DNA of 7,719 nucleotides from JACQAI01 sp035507915 (GTDB lineage: Bacteria > Pseudomonadota > Alphaproteobacteria > Elsterales > Elsteraceae): positions 1 to 7,719 of the forward strand of contig DATJNS010000006.1 of NCBI GenBank assembly GCA_035507915.1. Reading direction: 5' to 3'. The position numbers were made by a program, and so were the translations under genes. Below, piece after piece: positions 4,930 to 7,719 of the stretch (positions within the stretch are counted from its first letter, which is position 1; every line of letters starts with the position of its first letter). Below the pieces are notes generated by a model. The model was not told where the DNA came from and did no database searches. It saw only the letters and a program-made list of their open reading frames with translations.

Positions 4930-6291
4930 ATGAGGGCCAAGCGATTGCTGCTCGGCGGCTGGGGCCGCGCGCCGCTCGCCGAGGTCGCGGCATACCGGCC
5001 CGAGCGCATCGCCGATCTGCGCGCCGCGCTGGTCGGCTCGGTGGCGACCGGCGTGGTGGCGCGCGGCGGCGGCCGCAGCTACGGCGACCAGGCGCTCAAC
5101 GGCGGCGGCCACGTGCTGCTGACCGAGCGGCTCGACCGCCTGCTCGCCTTCGACGCCGACACCGGCCTGCTGGTCGCCGAGCCGGGCGTGACGTTCCGCG
5201 AGCTGTTGCGCGTGTTCCTGCCGCGCGGCTGGCAGGCGCCGGTCAGCCCGGGCACCGGCTTCGCGACCCTGGGCGGCGCGCTCGCCAACGACGTGCACGG
5301 CAAGAACCACGACCGCTCGGGCTCGTTCGGCGACCACGTGGCGTGGTTCGACCTGATGCTCGCCGACGGCAGCACGCGGCGCGTCTCGCCGGCCGACGAC
5401 GCGGCCCTGTTCGGCGCCACGATCGCGGGCATGGGCCTGACCGGCATCGTGACGGCGCTCGCCGTGCGGCTCCTCAAGGTGCCGTCGAACGCGGTCGACG
5501 TGTTCGAGCGCCGCATGACCGACCTCGACGACTTCATGGCCGCGCTCAAGGACGCGCGCGCGACATCGTTCTACTCGGTCGGCTGGATCGACGCGCTGGC
5601 GCGCGGCCGCGCGCTCGGCCGCGGCATCCTGGAGACCGCCGATCCGGCGCCCAGCGGCCTGGCGCCCGCCGCGCCGCGCCGGCGCCGCGTGCCGGTCGAT
5701 TTTCCCGGCTTCGCGCTCAACCCGCTCGGCGTGCGCGCGTTCAACGCCGCCTATTACCGGCGCGTGCCGGCGGACGGCCGCTATCGCCGCGAGCCGGTCG
5801 AGCGCTTCCTCTATCCGCTCGACGCGCTGCTCGACTGGAACCGCATCTACGGCAAGCGCGGCTTCCACCAGTTCCAGTGCGTGATCCCGGACGCCGAGGC
5901 GGCGCGCGGCATCGTGCGCCTGCTCGAAGCGGTGTCGGCGGCCGGCGCGGCGTCGTTCCTCGCCGTGCTCAAGACCCTGGGCGGCGAGGGCCGCGGCCTG
6001 CTGTCGTTCCCGCTGCGCGGCTTCACGCTCGCGCTCGACCTGCCGCGCCGCGCCGGCACGCCGGCTTTGTTCGAGACGCTCGAGCGCATCACGCTCGATC
6101 ACGGTGGGCGCATCTATCTCGCCAAGGACGCGTTGCTGTCGGCCGCCGGCTTCCAGCGCATGTATCCGCGGCAGGCCGAGTTCCGCCGCGTGCTCGAGAC
6201 GGTCGATCCGCACGCGCGCTTCAGCTCCGACATGGCGCGCCGCCTACTGCTGAAGCCGCCGCTCGGCCAGCGCGTCGACCACGCGGCATGA
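4930..6291 (+). CDS. dprE1: DprE1-type FAD-dependent decaprenylphosphoryl-ribose 2'-oxidase
   Basis: A 453-residue FAD oxidoreductase of the vanillyl-alcohol-oxidase fold, with an N-terminal FAD-binding half and a C-terminal substrate half. It is predicted to oxidise polyprenyl-phosphoryl-ribose at C2' to the keto intermediate (DPX). RGGGRSYGDQALNGGG (45-60) is almost identical to the M. tuberculosis DprE1 segment. SPGTGFATLGGALANDVHGK (106-125) with HGKNH (123-127) and GSFGDHV (131-137) form the flavin site. GWIDA (218-222), DWNRIYG (302-308), the catalytic-lysine motif YLAKD (Lys399, equivalent to Lys418) and SDMARRL (433-439) follow. The position equivalent to benzothiazinone-target Cys387 is Ala368, and the neighbouring Asn385 is Thr366. 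The start is 10 nt after the previous stop and the gene overlaps the next by ATGA. NoeH of Azorhizobium belongs to the same family. Other FAD sugar oxidases are possible but unlikely given these neighbours. Confidence 0.92.
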   Translation: MRAKRLLLGGWGRAPLAEVAAYRPERIADLRAALVGSVATGVVARGGGRSYGDQALNGGGHVLLTERLDRLLAFDADTGLLVAEPGVTFRELLRVFLPRGWQAPVSPGTGFATLGGALANDVHGKNHDRSGSFGDHVAWFDLMLADGSTRRVSPADDAALFGATIAGMGLTGIVTALAVRLLKVPSNAVDVFERRMTDLDDFMAALKDARATSFYSVGWIDALARGRALGRGILETADPAPSGLAPAAPRRRRVPVDFPGFALNPLGVRAFNAAYYRRVPADGRYRREPVERFLYPLDALLDWNRIYGKRGFHQFQCVIPDAEAARGIVRLLEAVSAAGAASFLAVLKTLGGEGRGLLSFPLRGFTLALDLPRRAGTPALFETLERITLDHGGRIYLAKDALLSAAGFQRMYPRQAEFRRVLETVDPHARFSSDMARRLLLKPPLGQRVDHAA

Positions 6292-7055
6292 CGGGCGACG
6301 CGACGAATCTCGGCGGCCGCACGTGGCTGGTGCTCGGCGCCTCGTCGGCGATCGCGCGCGCCTTCGCGCGCCTGGTCGCCGAGGCCGGCGCGACCGTCTG
6401 GCTGGCCGGCCGCGACGCCGACGATCTGGCACGCGGCGCCGCCGATCTCGCGGTGCGCGGCGGCGCGCGCGCCGAGACGATGGCGTTCGACGCGCGCGAC
6501 CCGGCGAGCATCGCGGCGGTCGTCGCGCGCTGCCGCGACGGCGTCGCGCCCGGCATGCTCGACGTGTTCGTCGCCTTCGGCGCGATGCCGGAGCAGGCCG
6601 CGATGGAGGCCGACCCGGCGCTCGCGGTCGCGACCATCGAGGCGACCTACACGGGCGCGGTCGCCGTGCTGCTCGGGCTCGCGCCGCTGCTGGAAGCTGG
6701 CCGACGTGGTCACGTCGTCGTGCTGGGCTCGGTCGCCGGCGACCGCGGCCGGCTCAAGAACTACGTCTACGGCTCGGCCAAGGCGGGGCTCGCGGTGTTC
6801 ACCGCCGGCTTGCGCAATCGCCTGTTCCGCGCGGGCGTGCTGGTCACCACCGTGAAGCCCGGCTTCATCGACACGGCGATGACCTGGGGCCTGCCCGGCC
6901 TGTTCCTGGTCGCCGCGCCGGATACCGCCGCGCGCGCCACCCTGGCCGCCGCGCTGGCCGGCCGCGAGGTCGTCTACGTGCCGCGCTTCTGGGCCCTCGT
7001 CATGCTGATCATCCGCCTGATCCCCGAGCGCCTCTTCAAGCGCCTGTCGATCTGA
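6288..7055 (+). CDS. dprE2: DprE2-type SDR, decaprenylphosphoryl-keto-pentose reductase
   Basis: A 255-residue short-chain dehydrogenase/reductase, the same size as M. tuberculosis DprE2 (Rv3791). It is predicted to reduce the DprE1 product DPX with NAD(P)H to polyprenyl-phosphoryl-D-arabinose, completing the 2'-epimerisation. The Rossmann nucleotide motif is GASSAIA (17-23), a variant of TGxxxGxG with Ser/Ala replacing two glycines, as is common in this subfamily. The NNAG-like position is VAFGAM (95-100). The catalytic residues are Ser148 (VLGSVAG), Tyr161 and Lys165 (YGSAK), and KPGFIDTAM (190-198) follows. The NYVYGSAKAG wording matches DprE2 rather than general SDRs. A hydrophobic C-terminal helix (WALVMLIIRLI, 235-245) could tether it to the membrane beside DprE1. 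ATG 6288 overlaps the dprE1 stop by 4 nt; the same frame is open far upstream, but only inside dprE1. It is the last gene of the operon. Confidence 0.88.
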   Translation: MTGDATNLGGRTWLVLGASSAIARAFARLVAEAGATVWLAGRDADDLARGAADLAVRGGARAETMAFDARDPASIAAVVARCRDGVAPGMLDVFVAFGAMPEQAAMEADPALAVATIEATYTGAVAVLLGLAPLLEAGRRGHVVVLGSVAGDRGRLKNYVYGSAKAGLAVFTAGLRNRLFRAGVLVTTVKPGFIDTAMTWGLPGLFLVAAPDTAARATLAAALAGREVVYVPRFWALVMLIIRLIPERLFKRLSI

Positions 7056-7062
7056 CGGGGTC

Positions 7063-7179
7063 TTCCCCTTACCCTCCATCCCAACCTTCCCCCTCAAGGG
7101 GGGAAGGAGTCAGAGTGTGCGGACGGCGCCACTCCGCCTTTCCCCTCCCCCCTTGAGAGGGAGGGTTGGGGAGGGGGGT
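7063..7179. repeat. Inverted pair of GC-rich palindromic repeats closing the operon
   Basis: The left unit (about 7063-7109) contains CCTTCCCCC (7085-7093) pairing perfectly with GGGGGAAGG (7099-7107) around TCAAG. The right unit (about 7139-7179) has CCCTCCC (7143-7149) and GGGAGGG (7159-7165) and is roughly the reverse complement of the left one, so the two can also pair with each other over some 35 bp around a 30-nt centre. This is a common dispersed proteobacterial repeat; its translations, such as SPTLPLKGGGE and PSQPSPSRGEG, are familiar false protein ends. It lies 8 nt after dprE2 and probably ends or attenuates that transcript. The paired arrangement resembles REP doublets. Confidence 0.8.
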
Positions 7180-7202
7180 GTCGACACGCGATGCGACGAA
7201 GC

Positions 7203-7206
7203 AGGA
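7203..7206 (+). promoter_or_regulatory. Shine-Dalgarno site deciding the hydrolase start
   Basis: AGGA followed by 5 nt and ATG 7212. An in-frame ATG at 7191 would add only seven basic residues, and its upstream sequence is the repeat edge without a ribosome site, so 7212 is preferred. Confidence 0.6.
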
Positions 7207-7211
7207 AGCGC

Positions 7212-7719
7212 ATGACCGACTACCGCGCCGTGGCGGATGCCGTGATGAAGCGCCGGGCGCTGGCCGAGGCGCTGTTCGACGCCTTCGTGAACCTGTCGCG
7301 CGATCCGGACGCCGGCGTGACGCGCGCCTCGTACGGCGACGAGGAGAACAAGATCCACGATCACATCGCGTCGGTCGCCGAGACGCTCGGCCTCGCGGTG
7401 ACGCGCGACGCCGCCGCCAACACCTACATGACGCTCGGCGGGCGCGATCCGCAGGCGAAGCGCATCGTCACCGGCTCGCATCTCGACTCGGTGAAGCAGG
7501 GCGGCAATTTCGACGGTGCGGCCGGCGTGGTCGCCGGGCTGGTGGCGTGCGCGGCGCTCACCGATCTCGGTGTCGCGCCGGCGTGCGACGTCTCGGTGAT
7601 GGGCGTGCGCGCCGAGGAGAGCGCGTGGTTCGGCGTGTCCTACATCGGCTCGCGCGCGGCGCTCGGCCTGCTGCCCGACGGCGCGCTCGAGGCGCGCCGG
7701 GTCGACAGCGACCGCAGCC
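7212..7719 (+). CDS. M20-family amidohydrolase, N-terminal part (allantoate amidohydrolase / N-carbamoyl amino acid hydrolase type)
   Basis: The first 169 codons of a gene running off the window; full family members are about 410-420 residues. The protein is a zinc- or manganese-dependent amidase of the AllC/HyuC/beta-ureidopropionase group, which cleaves C-N bonds in ureido compounds during purine, pyrimidine or hydantoin breakdown. VTRASYGDEE (36-45) is the family entry motif. TGSHLDSVKQGGNFDGAAGV (87-106) supplies the metal ligand His90 and the bridging Asp101. RAEESAWFGVSYIGSRAALG (133-152) carries the catalytic and ligand glutamates Glu135 and Glu136 and the GSRA turn. The dimerisation domain and the distal histidine ligand lie beyond the edge, so the exact substrate (allantoate, carbamoyl amino acid or ureidopropionate) cannot be decided. 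It is separated from dprE2 by a repeat pair and has its own ribosome site, so it is likely a separate unit. Confidence 0.88.
   Translation, partial: MTDYRAVADAVMKRRALAEALFDAFVNLSRDPDAGVTRASYGDEENKIHDHIASVAETLGLAVTRDAAANTYMTLGGRDPQAKRIVTGSHLDSVKQGGNFDGAAGVVAGLVACAALTDLGVAPACDVSVMGVRAEESAWFGVSYIGSRAALGLLPDGALEARRVDSDRS

Noticed and set aside
4810..6213. A 467-codon minus-strand frame opposite dprE1
   Set aside because: Arg/Ala/Glu/His-rich shadow frame; the plus strand encodes an unmistakable DprE1 homologue across the same bases.
5343..6287. Long upstream extension of the dprE2 frame inside dprE1
   Set aside because: The extension is an Arg/Pro/Ala-rich shadow of dprE1; the SDR fold begins directly after ATG 6288, which overlaps the dprE1 stop.
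7110..7481. A 123-codon minus-strand frame over the repeat and the start of the hydrolase
   Set aside because: It reads through the palindromic repeat (SPTLPLKGGGE signature) and is antisense to the clear M20 hydrolase.

Overview
This is a very GC-rich, densely coding chromosomal window, most likely from an alphaproteobacterium. The codon use, the short gaps, the ftsY end and the two kinds of dispersed proteobacterial palindromic repeats fit the Rhodospirillales or Hyphomicrobiales, but the exact genus cannot be read from it. No phage, IS, CRISPR or RNA gene is visible.

Layout. The 3' end of ftsY (2-283, +) faces a nitrate/nitrite MFS transporter of the NarK type (431-1825, -). The convergent gap holds a REP-like repeat (342-373) and a strong GC hairpin just after the narK stop. 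Upstream of narK is a 126-bp gap with a perfect 8-bp dyad (1899-1920), then a Nudix hydrolase (1952-2509, -). Next comes a compact orphan unit on the minus strand: a 71-codon gene (2590-2805) with a near-consensus sigma-70 promoter and a small terminator-like hairpin.

The centre (3008-7055, +) is a tight four-gene operon: a UbiA-family polyprenyl-phosphate phosphoribosyltransferase, an eight-helix YbhN/LPG_synthase_TM (UPF0104) membrane protein, a DprE1-type FAD oxidoreductase and a DprE2-type SDR. The genes overlap by 8 nt, are 10 nt apart and overlap by 4 nt. Together they encode the route from PRPP and a polyprenyl phosphate to polyprenyl-phosphoryl-D-arabinofuranose, the donor used for mycobacterial arabinan and, through NoeC/NoeH-type homologues, for Azorhizobium Nod-factor arabinosylation. 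The YbhN-like protein is a plausible candidate to move the lipid-linked sugar across the membrane (inference). The phosphatase step and the arabinosyltransferase that uses the donor are not in the window. The DprE1 homologue has Ala where the benzothiazinone-reactive Cys387 sits in M. tuberculosis.

The operon is closed by an inverted pair of GC-rich palindromic repeats (about 7063-7179). A separate gene follows, the first 169 codons of an M20-family amidohydrolase (allantoate amidohydrolase / N-carbamoyl amino acid hydrolase type), running off the window end.
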